The translations under genes were made by a program, and so were the position numbers. Source: Gulosibacter chungangensis (GTDB lineage Bacteria; Actinomycetota; Actinomycetes; Actinomycetales; Microbacteriaceae). Taken from it: a stretch of DNA of 64,000 nt. Positions 36,266-45,360 of this stretch are shown piece by piece; the stretch's first letter is position 1; each line of letters opens with the position of its first letter. The stretch lies in contig NZ_WBKB01000010.1 of the NCBI RefSeq assembly GCF_008831155.1, positions 1 through 64,000 on the forward strand, written 5' to 3'. Below the pieces are notes generated by a model. The model saw nothing but the letters and a program-made list of their open reading frames with translations. It ran no database searches and was not told where the DNA came from.

Positions 36266-37135
36266 ATGATGACCTCCACGCCAGCGGCCAGCACCACGCA
36301 CGAGGACGACGACATTGTCATTGGTGAGGGTGTTGCGCTGGGTGTCCCTGCCGCGGGGTTCGTGAGCCGCGCCGGATCCGCGATCATCGACGTCATTGTG
36401 GTCATGGGCGCATACATCGTGTCCGTCCTGGCATTGGGCTGGGTGCTCGAGACGTATATCGTCAGCACCGGAATTCGGCTCGAAGACGCGTGGTTCTTTG
36501 CCATTCAAATCACGTGGCTCGTGCTGTGGTTCATTTTTGTGCCGGTCGTTGTTGAGACACTCAGCCACGGTCGCTCGCTGGGGAAGCTTATTTTTGGCTT
36601 GCGGGTCGTGCGTGATGACGGTGGCGCGATCGGTTTTCGTCATGCGCTGATTCGCGGGCTGCTGGGGCTGCTGGAGATCTATGTCTCCTTCGGCGCGGTC
36701 GCGCTACTGACGGGACTCTTCAATGCTCGAGCGAAGCGTCTCGGCGACATGCTCGCGGGTACCTACGCGCAGCTCGAACGGGTAAAGCGTCCCCTCCCCC
36801 AAAACCTGCCATTGCCACCGGTATTGCAGGGTTGGGCGATGGTCGCTGATGTCTCCAAGCTCCCCGATCGGGTGGCTCGACGGATGCACGACTTCTTCAT
36901 GCAGGCCGCTCGCCTTGATCCGCGGGCTCGGAAGCACCTTGCCGGAGTAGTGGCGCGACAGGTGCGGCCGTTCGTGCATCCAATCCCGGATGTGGATGCC
37001 GAGACCTTCCTACTCGGCGTCGCTGTGCTGCGACGTGATCGAGAATTGCAGGGCATCGTCGGCCGGCAGGCTCGCGTGGAGCGGCTCACCGCATCGCTCG
37101 ACCAGTTGCCACACGCGTTTCCGTATCGCGGCTAG
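36266..37135 (+). CDS. RDD-family membrane protein
   Basis: 289 residues. The RDD domain occupies about 25-165 with membrane segments at about 38-58, 78-98 and 125-145: GFVSRAGSAIIDVIVVMGAY opens it and LGDMLAGTYAQ closes it. A soluble C-terminal part of about 120 residues is helical and basic, ending in FPYRG. RDD proteins are assumed to be membrane transporters or scaffolds; some act in ion antiport. It corresponds to Rv3695 and closes the conserved block. Convergent with the MFS gene. Confidence 0.85.
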   Translation: MMTSTPAASTTHEDDDIVIGEGVALGVPAAGFVSRAGSAIIDVIVVMGAYIVSVLALGWVLETYIVSTGIRLEDAWFFAIQITWLVLWFIFVPVVVETLSHGRSLGKLIFGLRVVRDDGGAIGFRHALIRGLLGLLEIYVSFGAVALLTGLFNARAKRLGDMLAGTYAQLERVKRPLPQNLPLPPVLQGWAMVADVSKLPDRVARRMHDFFMQAARLDPRARKHLAGVVARQVRPFVHPIPDVDAETFLLGVAVLRRDRELQGIVGRQARVERLTASLDQLPHAFPYRG

Positions 37136-37199
37136 CTCGGCCCCACCGCGGACGTTTGCGCTTCTGGTCACGGCTTGCTGCGAACCGCCAAACAATCTC

Positions 37200-38426
37200 C
37201 TAGTTCGAAGGCTGTCGCTGTACCCGCAACAGCACGAGCGCCACAGCAAAGCAGCCGATGTAGGTGATCGCCACCGCGACCCATCCCATCGTGAACGTGC
37301 CGGTGAGATCCACGATCGTGCCGACGATGGCCGGGCCGAGTGAGAACCCGAGGTACATCCCCGCGGCCACAAGCCCCGAGGCGACGCCGATTCTCCCCTT
37401 GGGCGCCGCATCCACAATGCCCGAATTAATCACCACATTCGCGGCCAAGGGCAACACGGCATGGAACACCACGCCTAGCCACATCAAGGCGTCGATCTGT
37501 GTGCGCTCCGCGGCAACCAAGAATCCGAGCCCGACCACACCGCCGAGGCTCATCACGATAATCAGCGGCGCTGGCTTACCGAGCTTCCCGCTCACGCGCC
37601 CCCAACCGATACGGCTCAGGATGCCAAAGACACCAATCACCCCGAGCATCAACCCGGCAATGGTGATCGAATAGCCCATCGCATTTACCGCGAAGAGGGA
37701 GGCGAAGCCATTCACGCCCTGCGTACCCACCGCGTTCAGGAACGACACCACGGCAAAGAGCCACACCGCCAAGGGCATCTTCTTTGACTGCTTGGGTAAC
37801 TCGATACTCGTGGTGATCGGCTGGGTATGCCCGGGCTTCGGCAGCCGTAGTCGGGAGATCACCACCCAGGACAGCACCAGCGCTGGCACAAGCACGGCGG
37901 CACCAACGAGTGCCGCGCCCCGCCAACCAGCTACCGCCGCAATGACTGGAAAGAGCAGCCCGGAAATCAGCATGCCCATCTGCACACCCGACTGTTTCCA
38001 GCCCATCCACGTGGAGCGCTGCTTGGTCGGCACCCGCGCGCCAATAATGCGGTTCGTGAGCGGGTTTGATAGTGACTGCGCGGGACCGGCAAGGAGTGCC
38101 GCAATAACCAAGACCCAATAGGCGTGGTAGCTCGCGCTCACGAGCATTGCGATCAGCGTGCCACCGATGATGATGGTGATTTGGATGCGCGCATCAATCC
38201 GATCGGCCAGGCGGCCGATAAACGCTGAGGTGATTCCCGCGCTCACAAAAATCAGCGTCAGTAAGAAGCCGTATTGACTCTCGGAGATCTCAAACTCTTC
38301 GAGGACGGTGGCGCTCAACGCGCTCAACGCAAAGTTGAAGACGGGACCAGCTGCCATCGCGATCATCAGGACGATGAGCAAAATTGCCGGTGCACGACGA
38401 GGCGCCTCGGGCGCGGGTACTGACAT
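37200..38426 (-). CDS. MFS transporter
   Basis: 408 residues with twelve predicted membrane segments. The family loop between helices 2 and 3 is FIGRLADRIDARIQI, and the sequence type fits the CynX/NimT-like or oxalate/formate groups of sugar or organic-acid permeases. I chose the second ATG (MSVPAPEAPRR) because TATGCT ends seven bases before it, consistent with a leaderless mRNA; the first ATG at 38438 overlaps that -10. The start codon lies in the loop of a perfect 16-base inverted repeat. Substrate unknown; the aldehyde dehydrogenase gene upstream on the same strand may be related. Confidence 0.8.
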   Translation of the reverse strand: MSVPAPEAPRRAPAILLIVLMIAMAAGPVFNFALSALSATVLEEFEISESQYGFLLTLIFVSAGITSAFIGRLADRIDARIQITIIIGGTLIAMLVSASYHAYWVLVIAALLAGPAQSLSNPLTNRIIGARVPTKQRSTWMGWKQSGVQMGMLISGLLFPVIAAVAGWRGAALVGAAVLVPALVLSWVVISRLRLPKPGHTQPITTSIELPKQSKKMPLAVWLFAVVSFLNAVGTQGVNGFASLFAVNAMGYSITIAGLMLGVIGVFGILSRIGWGRVSGKLGKPAPLIIVMSLGGVVGLGFLVAAERTQIDALMWLGVVFHAVLPLAANVVINSGIVDAAPKGRIGVASGLVAAGMYLGFSLGPAIVGTIVDLTGTFTMGWVAVAITYIGCFAVALVLLRVQRQPSN

Positions 38427-38461
38427 GAAGTTCAGCATATGCCCACGCGCCCGAGGCGCCT
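38400..38461. repeat. Perfect 16-base inverted repeat around the MFS start codon
   Basis: AGGCGCCTCGGGCGCG (38400-38415) and CGCGCCCGAGGCGCCT (38446-38461) are exact complements with 30 bases between them, which contain the MFS start codons and the putative -10. The left arm lies inside the MFS coding sequence and the right arm in the gap to the dehydrogenase gene. It could act as an operator, or as an RNA hairpin in read-through transcripts. Confidence 0.85.
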
Positions 38462-38502
38462 ATCTGATGGCCTACCGGTTGAGACTTTCGGCCTTCAAAT
38501 CC

Positions 38503-39978
38503 TTACTGACCGGCGTAGGGATCCGGCACAGCGGTGTACTTGGTGTAGAGGTACTCTTCGATACCTTCGAAGGAGCCTTCCTTACCCACACCCGACATCT
38601 TCACGCCACCGAACGGTGCCGCTGCGTTCGAGAGCACGCCGATGTTGAGCCCCATCATGCCCGACTCGATCGCGTCGATCATGCGCTGGCCGCGGTTGAA
38701 GTCCTCGGTGAAGACGTAGGACATCAGGCCGTACTCCGAAGAGTTCGCGAGCTTGACAGCTTCGGCTTCATCCTCGAACTGCACGATCGGCAGCACCGGA
38801 CCAAAGATCTCGTCGGTCACAACCTGCGAGTCAAGGCTGACGTTGTTGAGCACGGTGGCCTCAAAGAAGAAGCCCTCACCGGTGCCACGGTTACCACCGA
38901 TGACAACCTCGGCGCCCTTCGACTTGGCGTCCTCAACCATCTCGGCGACCTTGTTGACGGCCTTTTCTTCCACGAGTGGGCCGATGATGACGCCGTCTTC
39001 GGTACCGCGGCCCATCTTGAAGGAACCGACGCGCTCAGCAACCCGCTTGCTGAACTCGTCAGCAATCGACTTCTGCACGTAGATGCGGTTCGCCGCGGTG
39101 CAGGCCTGACCGATGTTGCGGAACTTCGCAGCGATGACGCCGTCCACAGCCTTGTCGAGGTCGGCATCTTCGAAGACAACGAACGGAGCGTTGCCGCCGA
39201 GTTCCATCGAGGTACGCAGAACCTTTTCGGCAGCCTGCTTCATGAGGTTCACACCAACCGGGGTCGAACCGGTGAAGGAGACCTTGCGCAGACGGTCGTC
39301 TTCCATGATCACGTTCGAGACACCGGCGGTGTCGCGAGTGGTGATGACGTTAATGACACCCTTGGGCAGGCCCACCTCTTCGAAGACCTTCACGAGATAC
39401 AGGGTGGTCAGCGGGGTGAGGGATGCGGGCTTGACAACCACGGTGTTACCGGCGGCAAGTGCCGGACCGATCTTGCGGGTTGCCATCGCGAGCGGGAAGT
39501 TCCAAGGAGTAATCAGGAAGCAAGGGCCAACCGGGTGCTTCGACACGAGCATCCGTGCATTGCCCTCGGGAGTGGCGCCATAGCGACCAATCACGCGGGG
39601 ACCCTCTTCGGCAAACCAGCGGAGGAACTCGGCACCGTAGTTCACTTCACCCTGAGCTTCCGGCAGCGGCTTACCCATTTCGATGGTCATCAGCAGTGCG
39701 AACTCATCACGCAGTTCGATGACACGCTCGAATGCTTTGCGGAGGATCTCCGAACGCTCGCGAGCCGGCGTACGTGCCCACGATTCTTTGACTGCCACTG
39801 CGGCGTCGAGTGCCGCAGTACCCTGCGCGGGAGTCGCGTTTGCAACGTGCGTCAACACCTTGCCAGTCGAGGGGTCAAGGACTGCGAACGGTTCGTTCTC
39901 ACCGTCTACCCATTCGCCGCCAATGAACAGCTGCGTGGGGATCTTGGCAATGAGGTCGGCCTCATTTGGGAAGGTCAT
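38503..39978 (-). CDS. gabD: NAD(P)-dependent succinate-semialdehyde dehydrogenase-type aldehyde dehydrogenase
   Basis: 491 residues from MTFPNEADLI, with GAGGAG seven bases before the ATG. It is an ordinary ALDH: coenzyme site LITPWNFPLAMATRKIGPAL, glycine pair FTGSTPVG, general base in MELGGNAPF and catalytic cysteine in NIGQACTAANR. The sequence type matches the succinate-semialdehyde or glutarate-semialdehyde group, so it could feed 4-aminobutyrate or polyamine carbon into the citric acid cycle. Exact substrate cannot be read. No aminotransferase gene is adjacent. An 18-base palindrome and a TTTC element lie in the region upstream. Confidence 0.85.
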   Translation of the reverse strand: MTFPNEADLIAKIPTQLFIGGEWVDGENEPFAVLDPSTGKVLTHVANATPAQGTAALDAAVAVKESWARTPARERSEILRKAFERVIELRDEFALLMTIEMGKPLPEAQGEVNYGAEFLRWFAEEGPRVIGRYGATPEGNARMLVSKHPVGPCFLITPWNFPLAMATRKIGPALAAGNTVVVKPASLTPLTTLYLVKVFEEVGLPKGVINVITTRDTAGVSNVIMEDDRLRKVSFTGSTPVGVNLMKQAAEKVLRTSMELGGNAPFVVFEDADLDKAVDGVIAAKFRNIGQACTAANRIYVQKSIADEFSKRVAERVGSFKMGRGTEDGVIIGPLVEEKAVNKVAEMVEDAKSKGAEVVIGGNRGTGEGFFFEATVLNNVSLDSQVVTDEIFGPVLPIVQFEDEAEAVKLANSSEYGLMSYVFTEDFNRGQRMIDAIESGMMGLNIGVLSNAAAPFGGVKMSGVGKEGSFEGIEEYLYTKYTAVPDPYAGQ

Positions 39979-40386
39979 AACTGTGCTCCTCATGAATGAT
40001 TCGTGTACGCGCGCTTCACGCGCCGTCGCGACTTCGCGCAACTTCGCACGATATAGAACGCTACACCCATCTCCCGGACAACTGTTTCATACAGTGGCAC
40101 GAGATTCGGATGAATAATTGTGCATAGCGACTAGGAACGCGGGTACGAGTACCCGCAGTAACTGAACGTCGCCTAGGGGGGAACACGGCATCCCCCGAGG
40201 CAACAAGTGTATGTTGCCACATCGCGCTGTGGTCGCGCAGCAATAGTTCTGTCGAACTACAGAAGTCCGCCATTTTCTCCCTTGTCCGGATGACGCATTG
40301 GCGGCTCAATAGCAATAGTCTCTTGGGTATTACCCGGCGAAGTTTCCTTCCCGAATCCCTATCCCCTTCCCAACCAAAGGACTTCC
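39979..40386. other. Divergent intergenic region with an 18-base palindrome
   Basis: No gene in 408 bases. It holds the promoters of the dehydrogenase (minus) and of the lipoprotein gene (plus). GCGGGTAC-GA-GTACCCGC at 40139-40156 is a perfect palindrome and a candidate operator. A weak minus-strand promoter, TTGTCC (40076-40081) with TATATC (40050-40055), has a 20-base spacer. ACTGTTTCATACAGT, itself a short inverted repeat, lies at about 40081-40096. Confidence 0.5.
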
Positions 40387-40977
40387 ATGACTTCGAAACT
40401 GCGCATCCCCGCATCCATTGCAGCCTTCGCTGCCGCGAGCCTGATGCTCGCAGGCTGTTCTCTGTTAGGAATCGGCGGCGGTGACGAGCCGGAGGAGACT
40501 CGCGGCGAACGAGGCGACAAGGTCGAGACGACCACCGAAGAGACGACCACCACCGAGACCGAGGAAGAGGAAGAGACCACCTTCCAGGAGCCCGATGACT
40601 CGGATGTCTTCGCACTCTCCGTAGGTGACTGCATCACCGACACCGATATGGAAAACACCGAGCTACAGACGGTCCCCACCGTCCCCTGCTCGCAGCCGCA
40701 CACTTTTGAGGTTTACCACGACTTCGAGATCACCACGAGCGACTTCCCCGGTCAGGGCTCGGATGAACTGCTCGAGATCGTCTCCGACGGCTGCCTCGGC
40801 GATGCCTTTACTGACTTTGTTGGCAACGACTACAGCAGCTCCACCCTCGGCGTGATGTACCTCTCGCCGACTCAGGGCAGCTGGGACAACGGCGACCGGC
40901 TCGTGTCCTGCATGCTCTACGAAGGTGAAGGTTCGGGGAACGTCAGCACCGGCACCCTCGAAGGCTCCGGGCTCTAA
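40387..40977 (+). CDS. Lipoprotein with septum-formation domain
   Basis: 196 residues. The signal peptide ends with the lipobox LAGC (C24). A Thr/Glu linker (about 36-65) leads to the domain FALSVGDCITD... TVPCSQPHTFEVYHDFEI with paired cysteines, which is the septum-formation type repeat found in actinobacterial lipoproteins. The name comes from a weak link to division; the true role is unknown. Start preceded by AAAGGAC. It is transcribed divergently from the dehydrogenase. Confidence 0.8.
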   Translation: MTSKLRIPASIAAFAAASLMLAGCSLLGIGGGDEPEETRGERGDKVETTTEETTTTETEEEEETTFQEPDDSDVFALSVGDCITDTDMENTELQTVPTVPCSQPHTFEVYHDFEITTSDFPGQGSDELLEIVSDGCLGDAFTDFVGNDYSSSTLGVMYLSPTQGSWDNGDRLVSCMLYEGEGSGNVSTGTLEGSGL

Positions 40978-41122
40978 GCAATTAGCCCTCTAGAACCCCA
41001 AGCGGGTCGAAGTCCGCGGAATCAACACGGCATTCCACGGTTCCTCGGCCTGCTTGTTGTTTCCCGCGCGTAACCAGGATGAGCCGAGTGTCGAGGTAGG
41101 CGGAGTGTGGTGAACTTACTGG

Positions 41123-42016
41123 GTGGCACAATTCACTCTTCGACAGCTCGAGTACCTCTCAGCAGTAGCCGAACACAGCAGTATTGCGGCAGCCGCGACG
41201 GCCCTGCACATCTCTGAGTCTGCCGTGGCCACCGCGCTCACCCAGCTCGAGAAGGCTGTTGACGCGACCCTACTCCTGCGCCGTCGGGCACACGGAGTGG
41301 CACTCACGATCGAGGGTGAACGTGCGGTGCGACTGGCTCGCAGTTTGCTTGCCTCGGCCGATGACCTCGTCGCCGAACTCTCCCCCGGCACCCTCACCGG
41401 CACAGTGCGGTTGGGATGCTATCCAACCCTCGCGCCTTCTGAGATGCCGCGGCTCGTGCGCATTCTCGAGGAAACCTATCCGGGACTACGGGTCGAAGTG
41501 GGCACGGCGCTGGCCGAAGGGCTCCACGATGGTGTCCGCAACGGGCACCTCGACCTGGCGATCGGCTATGGGCATCTCCTCGACGAAGACTTGCATCACG
41601 AAGTCCTGCACAGCCTGCAGCCCTATGTCGCGTTGCATCCGGATCACCGGCTCGCGGGGGAGGATGCGGTCCAGCTGCGCGATCTCGCGAACGAACCGTT
41701 TGTTCGCTACGACCGCTCGCCGAGTTGGGAGAATACCCAGGCGATTCTGGACGAAGCTGGCGTGAGTGTGGAAACCCGTTTCAAGACCGACGACTTCGAG
41801 CTCGCACGCTCCTTCGTCGGTGCCGGGCTCGGCTGGAGCCTGCTCGTAGTGCGTTCCTTCAGCGATAAGACGCGCGATGGCGCCACCATTGTGGAAAAGA
41901 AGATCACCCCGCCAGCATCCGCAGCCAATGTTGTCGCCTTCTGGAATTCCAGCCGTCCGCGCAGTCGAGTGGAGCCATTCCTCACGGCATTGCGGAAGTT
42001 GCATCCGCTGCCGTAG
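41123..42016 (+). CDS. LysR-family transcriptional regulator
   Basis: 297 residues from GTG at 41123. The N-terminal winged helix is typical (FTLRQLEYLSAVAEHSSIAA, SESAVATALTQLEKAVDATL). The effector-binding domain follows from residue 90 (GTVRLGCYPTLAPSEMPRL). It ends at a strong hairpin shared with the convergent MHS transporter gene, so a link to that gene is possible but not shown. LysR proteins usually act on a divergent neighbour, and there is none here. Effector unknown. Confidence 0.88.
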   Translation: MAQFTLRQLEYLSAVAEHSSIAAAATALHISESAVATALTQLEKAVDATLLLRRRAHGVALTIEGERAVRLARSLLASADDLVAELSPGTLTGTVRLGCYPTLAPSEMPRLVRILEETYPGLRVEVGTALAEGLHDGVRNGHLDLAIGYGHLLDEDLHHEVLHSLQPYVALHPDHRLAGEDAVQLRDLANEPFVRYDRSPSWENTQAILDEAGVSVETRFKTDDFELARSFVGAGLGWSLLVVRSFSDKTRDGATIVEKKITPPASAANVVAFWNSSRPRSRVEPFLTALRKLHPLP

Positions 42017-42067
42017 CACCTCACGCAACAGGGTTGATCGCAGCCCGCTGAGCACAACCCTGCTTAA

Positions 42068-42108
42068 CGCAACACTGCCCTGGAAACCAGTTCCAGGGCA
42101 GTGTTGCG
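42068..42108. terminator. Hairpin terminator between convergent genes
   Basis: A perfect 17-base-pair stem (42068-42084 with 42092-42108) with a seven-base loop. The flanks are only mildly T-rich, so termination may be partial. It serves the LysR gene (plus) and the MHS gene (minus). Confidence 0.75.
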
Positions 42109-42118
42109 ATTGCGTGCG

Positions 42119-43552
42119 CTACTTGATGTGACGGGTACCGGGAGCGTCCTCGGTACCGTGGTATTCGAGCATGATCGCTCGCGTCTCGGTGGGACGACGG
42201 TCGGGGTCGAAGAGCTCGTAGCGGCCAGATTCCTCGAACTCGATGTCGAGCGGAATCCCGCGACGGTCACGCAGCACGAGCGTGGCCGATAAGCCAAGTA
42301 CGATCACCACGAGCAGGTAGAAGGAGACAGCCAGAGTCGTGTGGAATGCACCCACGAGTGCGGCCGCAATCGTCGGGGCGAATGCGCCACCAACGATGGC
42401 ACCCAGCGCATAGGAAATCGATACGCCGGAGGTACGCACCGAAGCGGGGAAGGTCTCCGCATACCACGCCGCTTGCGGGCCGTAAGTGAGCCCCAAGCCG
42501 ACGGAGAAGATGCACATACCGGCCGTCAGCCACAGCACGCTGCCGGTATCGACCAGCCAGAACAGCGGGAAGACCGTCAAAATCATCCACAACCAGCCGA
42601 ACACGTAGGTGTTCTTGCGTCCGATCCAGTCGGACAAATAACCCGCAAACAGGGTTGCCAGCAACCAAATCACCGACGCGATAGTCACCGAATTCAGCAC
42701 CGCGGTTCGGTCCATCGCGAGGGAGCCTGCGGGGTCCGTCGAGTAGTTCAGCAGGAAGCCACCGGTGATCATGTACCCCGAAGCGTTATTGCCCGCGAAT
42801 ACGAGCGCCAGCAGGACGACGAGCTTCCAGTGCTTCTTGAACAGCTCCAGCATCGGCATTTTCGTCTGCTTGCCCGCAGCCTGGATTTCCTGGAAGACCG
42901 GAGATTCATCCACCGACTGACGCACAACAAAGCCGACCACCACGAGGACGATCGACAGCAGGAACGGCACTCGCCAGCCCCACTCGTTGAACGCATCACC
43001 CGGCGAGATCACGCCAGACATGAGTGCGAGTACCGCCGTGGCGAGCAGCATACCCAGCGGCACACCGAGCTGCGGGTACATTCCGTAGCGGCCACGATTG
43101 TTCACTGGGGCATATTCCACCGCCATCAGTACCGCGCCGCCCCATTCACCACCGGCAGAAATACCCTGCAGGACGCGCAGCAGAATCAGCAGGATCGGTG
43201 CCCAAACGCCAATCGAGTCGTAGGTGGGCAGCAAACCAATGAGCGTCGTCGCGGCACCCATGAGCACGAGCGTGATCACCAGCATGAGCTTGCGGCCAAG
43301 TTTGTCACCGTAGTGCCCAACCAGCGCCGCACCGAGCGGTCGGAAGAGGAAGGAGATACCAACCGTAAGGAACGTGATGATCTGGCCCAGCGTGCCACCA
43401 ACCGGCTCAAAGAAGAGCTGGCTGAACACAAGACCGGCTGCGTTCGCGTAAATAAAGAAGTCGTACCACTCGACGGTGGTGCCGATGATGGTTGCTCCTG
43501 CCACTCGCCGACGCTGGGCGGCGGTCAATTGTGGTTTGGCTTCAGTAGTCAT
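42119..43552 (-). CDS. MHS-family (metabolite:proton symporter) MFS transporter
   Basis: 477 residues from MTTEAKPQLTAAQRRR. The signature GTTVEWYDFFIYANAAGLVF near residue 25 and FLFRPLGAALVGHYGDKLGR are diagnostic of the MHS group, which includes shikimate, proline/betaine and alpha-ketoglutarate symporters. Twelve membrane segments. The promoter region carries a palindromic TATA-type element also found before the FAH-family gene at 63.4 kb, which suggests an organic acid, possibly aromatic, as substrate; that is inference. Confidence 0.87.
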   Translation of the reverse strand: MTTEAKPQLTAAQRRRVAGATIIGTTVEWYDFFIYANAAGLVFSQLFFEPVGGTLGQIITFLTVGISFLFRPLGAALVGHYGDKLGRKLMLVITLVLMGAATTLIGLLPTYDSIGVWAPILLILLRVLQGISAGGEWGGAVLMAVEYAPVNNRGRYGMYPQLGVPLGMLLATAVLALMSGVISPGDAFNEWGWRVPFLLSIVLVVVGFVVRQSVDESPVFQEIQAAGKQTKMPMLELFKKHWKLVVLLALVFAGNNASGYMITGGFLLNYSTDPAGSLAMDRTAVLNSVTIASVIWLLATLFAGYLSDWIGRKNTYVFGWLWMILTVFPLFWLVDTGSVLWLTAGMCIFSVGLGLTYGPQAAWYAETFPASVRTSGVSISYALGAIVGGAFAPTIAAALVGAFHTTLAVSFYLLVVIVLGLSATLVLRDRRGIPLDIEFEESGRYELFDPDRRPTETRAIMLEYHGTEDAPGTRHIK

Positions 43553-43588
43553 TACCCCTATGTCTCTCTCAACAACGAGAATGCGCTC

Positions 43589-43689
43589 GACTGCGAGCGC
43601 GCTCGTTAACTCTACAAGCAATTCCCGACTAGATATACAGTTTCATATATCTTCTCAGATTGCTCACCCAAACGAGTGCGCTCGCAGTC
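43589..43689. repeat. 12-base inverted repeat around the MHS operator
   Basis: GACTGCGAGCGC (43589-43600) and GCGCTCGCAGTC (43678-43689) are exact complements 77 bases apart and enclose the TATA-type operator. They may be paired auxiliary sites for a looping repressor. Confidence 0.45.
43632..43652. promoter_or_regulatory. Putative operator over the MHS promoter
   Basis: TATACAGTTTCATATAT (43634-43650), extended to GATATA...TATATC, forms an imperfect palindrome and overlaps the likely -10 (TATATC on the minus strand). Thirteen of 17 bases match the element at 63350-63366. Confidence 0.5.
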
Positions 43690-43728
43690 AGGCACCGATA
43701 GGGGTCACACGGTGCCTCAGCGCGTTAA

Positions 43729-45246
43729 TTAGTCCGCGAGCAAGAAGTCCGCTCCCCGCTCGCCGATCATCACTGAGGGCGCGTTCGTGTTACCGGAAGG
43801 AACCGAGGGCATCACCGAAGCGTCGATCACCCGCACTCCCTCGAGCCCGCGCACCTTCAGCGTGCTCGGGTCAACCACGGCGAGTTCGTCCGTACCCATC
43901 CGCGCAGTGCCGACCTGATGGTGATACGTCACGCAGTTGTCCCTCACGTACTGGGCGATTTCCTCGTCGGTTTGCACTTCATTACCGGGGTAGACCTCGA
44001 CGCTGCCCCATGCATCCACGATTGCAGGCTGCTTCGCAATCTCACGACATTGTTTGACCGAGGCGACCATGCTCGCAACGTCCTCGGGCGTCGACAGCAG
44101 CTGCGGGTCGAACAGCGCCGGCTCGGCAGGGTCGGCGCTGGCCAGTCGCAGGGTACCGCGCGAGGTCGGCTGCACCAGCCCAGCGTGGATGGTGAAGCTA
44201 CTTTCCGGAGCTTCCATCCCCTCACTGAGCATGGGCACCATGAAGTAGATCGGCTGGGTGTCGGGCACATCGCTACCTTCGCGGAAGGTCGTGAAGTGGT
44301 GCAATTGGCTGATCGGTTCGCCGGGTTTCGGGGCCGGGACCTGCTGCTTATCGGCGTGCACAATGACCGGCGCGAGAATGTGGTCGTGGAGGTTCTCGCC
44401 GACGCCCGGCGCATCTAGCACGACATCGATCCCTATCTCTTCGAGGTGCTCTTTGGGGCCAACGCCCGAAAGCAGCAGGATGCGCGGGGTGTCGAGTGCG
44501 CCAGCCGAGAGGACGACCTCGTCACCGCGGAACTCTCGCGTCTCACCGTCAACAACCGCCTGGACTCCGACCACACGGTTCCCTTCAAAGAGGAGCCTGG
44601 TCACCCAGACACCGGTGTAGGCGTGCAGATTCGGATTCTCCAGTTCCGGGTAGACATAGGCACGGAAGGTGGATAGGCGCTTGCCGTCGCGAAGGTTGAG
44701 CTGCTCGTAGCCCACGCCCTCGCTGTCGGCACCGTTGTAGTCAGGGTTCGCTGGCACACCCGCCTGCACCGCCGCCTCGTGCAGCGACTCAAAGAGCGGA
44801 TTTTTCTCGTAGTCGGAGACGATATCGAGCAGCCCATCCCGCCCGCGTAGGGCATCGTCACCGTGGTTCGTGTGCTCAATCTTCTTGAAATAGGGAGCAA
44901 CATCCTGCCATGACCACCCCTGGGCACCTTCCTTTTCCCAGCGGTCGTAGTCAGCGTGAGCACCGCGCACCCAGATCACCGCGTTCAGCGAGTGCGAGCC
45001 ACCCTGCACCTTGCCGCGGGGCCAGTGCAGTTTGCGGCCGGATGCGTGTTCCTGCGCGGTGGTGTAGTAGTCCCAGTCATCCTCACTGTGCCAAAGCTCC
45101 CCCATCCGACTCATGTCGTGAATCGCAGGGTTTTCGTCGGTGCGACCCGCTTCGAGCAGGGTGACCTCGTGCCCGGCGTCGAGAAGTCGGCGGGTGACCA
45201 CCGAGCCTGCAGAGCCTGCTCCGACGACGATGTAGTGACGCGACAT
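43729..45246 (-). CDS. GMC-family oxidoreductase, choline dehydrogenase-like
   Basis: 505 residues from MSRHYIVVGAGSAG, with AAGGAG ahead of the ATG. The FAD motif is GAGSAGSVVTRRLLDAGHEV; GMC signatures include WPRGKVQGGSHSLNAVIWVR and, near the C-terminus, NCVTYHHQVGTARMG with the catalytic His pair, then NTNAPSVMIGERGADFLL. It oxidises an alcohol to an aldehyde; BetA-like enzymes act on choline, others on polyethylene glycol or sugars. It follows an APC amine/amino-acid permease, 114 bases downstream on the same strand, so the substrate is probably imported by that permease. Confidence 0.87.
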   Translation of the reverse strand: MSRHYIVVGAGSAGSVVTRRLLDAGHEVTLLEAGRTDENPAIHDMSRMGELWHSEDDWDYYTTAQEHASGRKLHWPRGKVQGGSHSLNAVIWVRGAHADYDRWEKEGAQGWSWQDVAPYFKKIEHTNHGDDALRGRDGLLDIVSDYEKNPLFESLHEAAVQAGVPANPDYNGADSEGVGYEQLNLRDGKRLSTFRAYVYPELENPNLHAYTGVWVTRLLFEGNRVVGVQAVVDGETREFRGDEVVLSAGALDTPRILLLSGVGPKEHLEEIGIDVVLDAPGVGENLHDHILAPVIVHADKQQVPAPKPGEPISQLHHFTTFREGSDVPDTQPIYFMVPMLSEGMEAPESSFTIHAGLVQPTSRGTLRLASADPAEPALFDPQLLSTPEDVASMVASVKQCREIAKQPAIVDAWGSVEVYPGNEVQTDEEIAQYVRDNCVTYHHQVGTARMGTDELAVVDPSTLKVRGLEGVRVIDASVMPSVPSGNTNAPSVMIGERGADFLLAD

Positions 45247-45360
45247 GCGGTTTCTCCTTTGAACGTGCTGTGTCCGTGCTGCCATTCTTTGCGAGTTCGC
45301 TCACTAAGGTTTGACAGTCGGTGCACAGAATCACGTCAGGAGCGCAGGATGCGCGGTGCG

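Noticed and set aside
38308-39999. Plus-strand open frame of 563 codons over the aldehyde dehydrogenase
   Set aside because: The minus strand carries all ALDH motifs; the plus frame is His/Arg-rich and featureless.
42341-43609. Plus-strand open frame of 422 codons over the MHS transporter
   Set aside because: Antisense to a protein with twelve hydrophobic segments; the product is rich in His, Arg and Gln as expected for the complement of such a gene.
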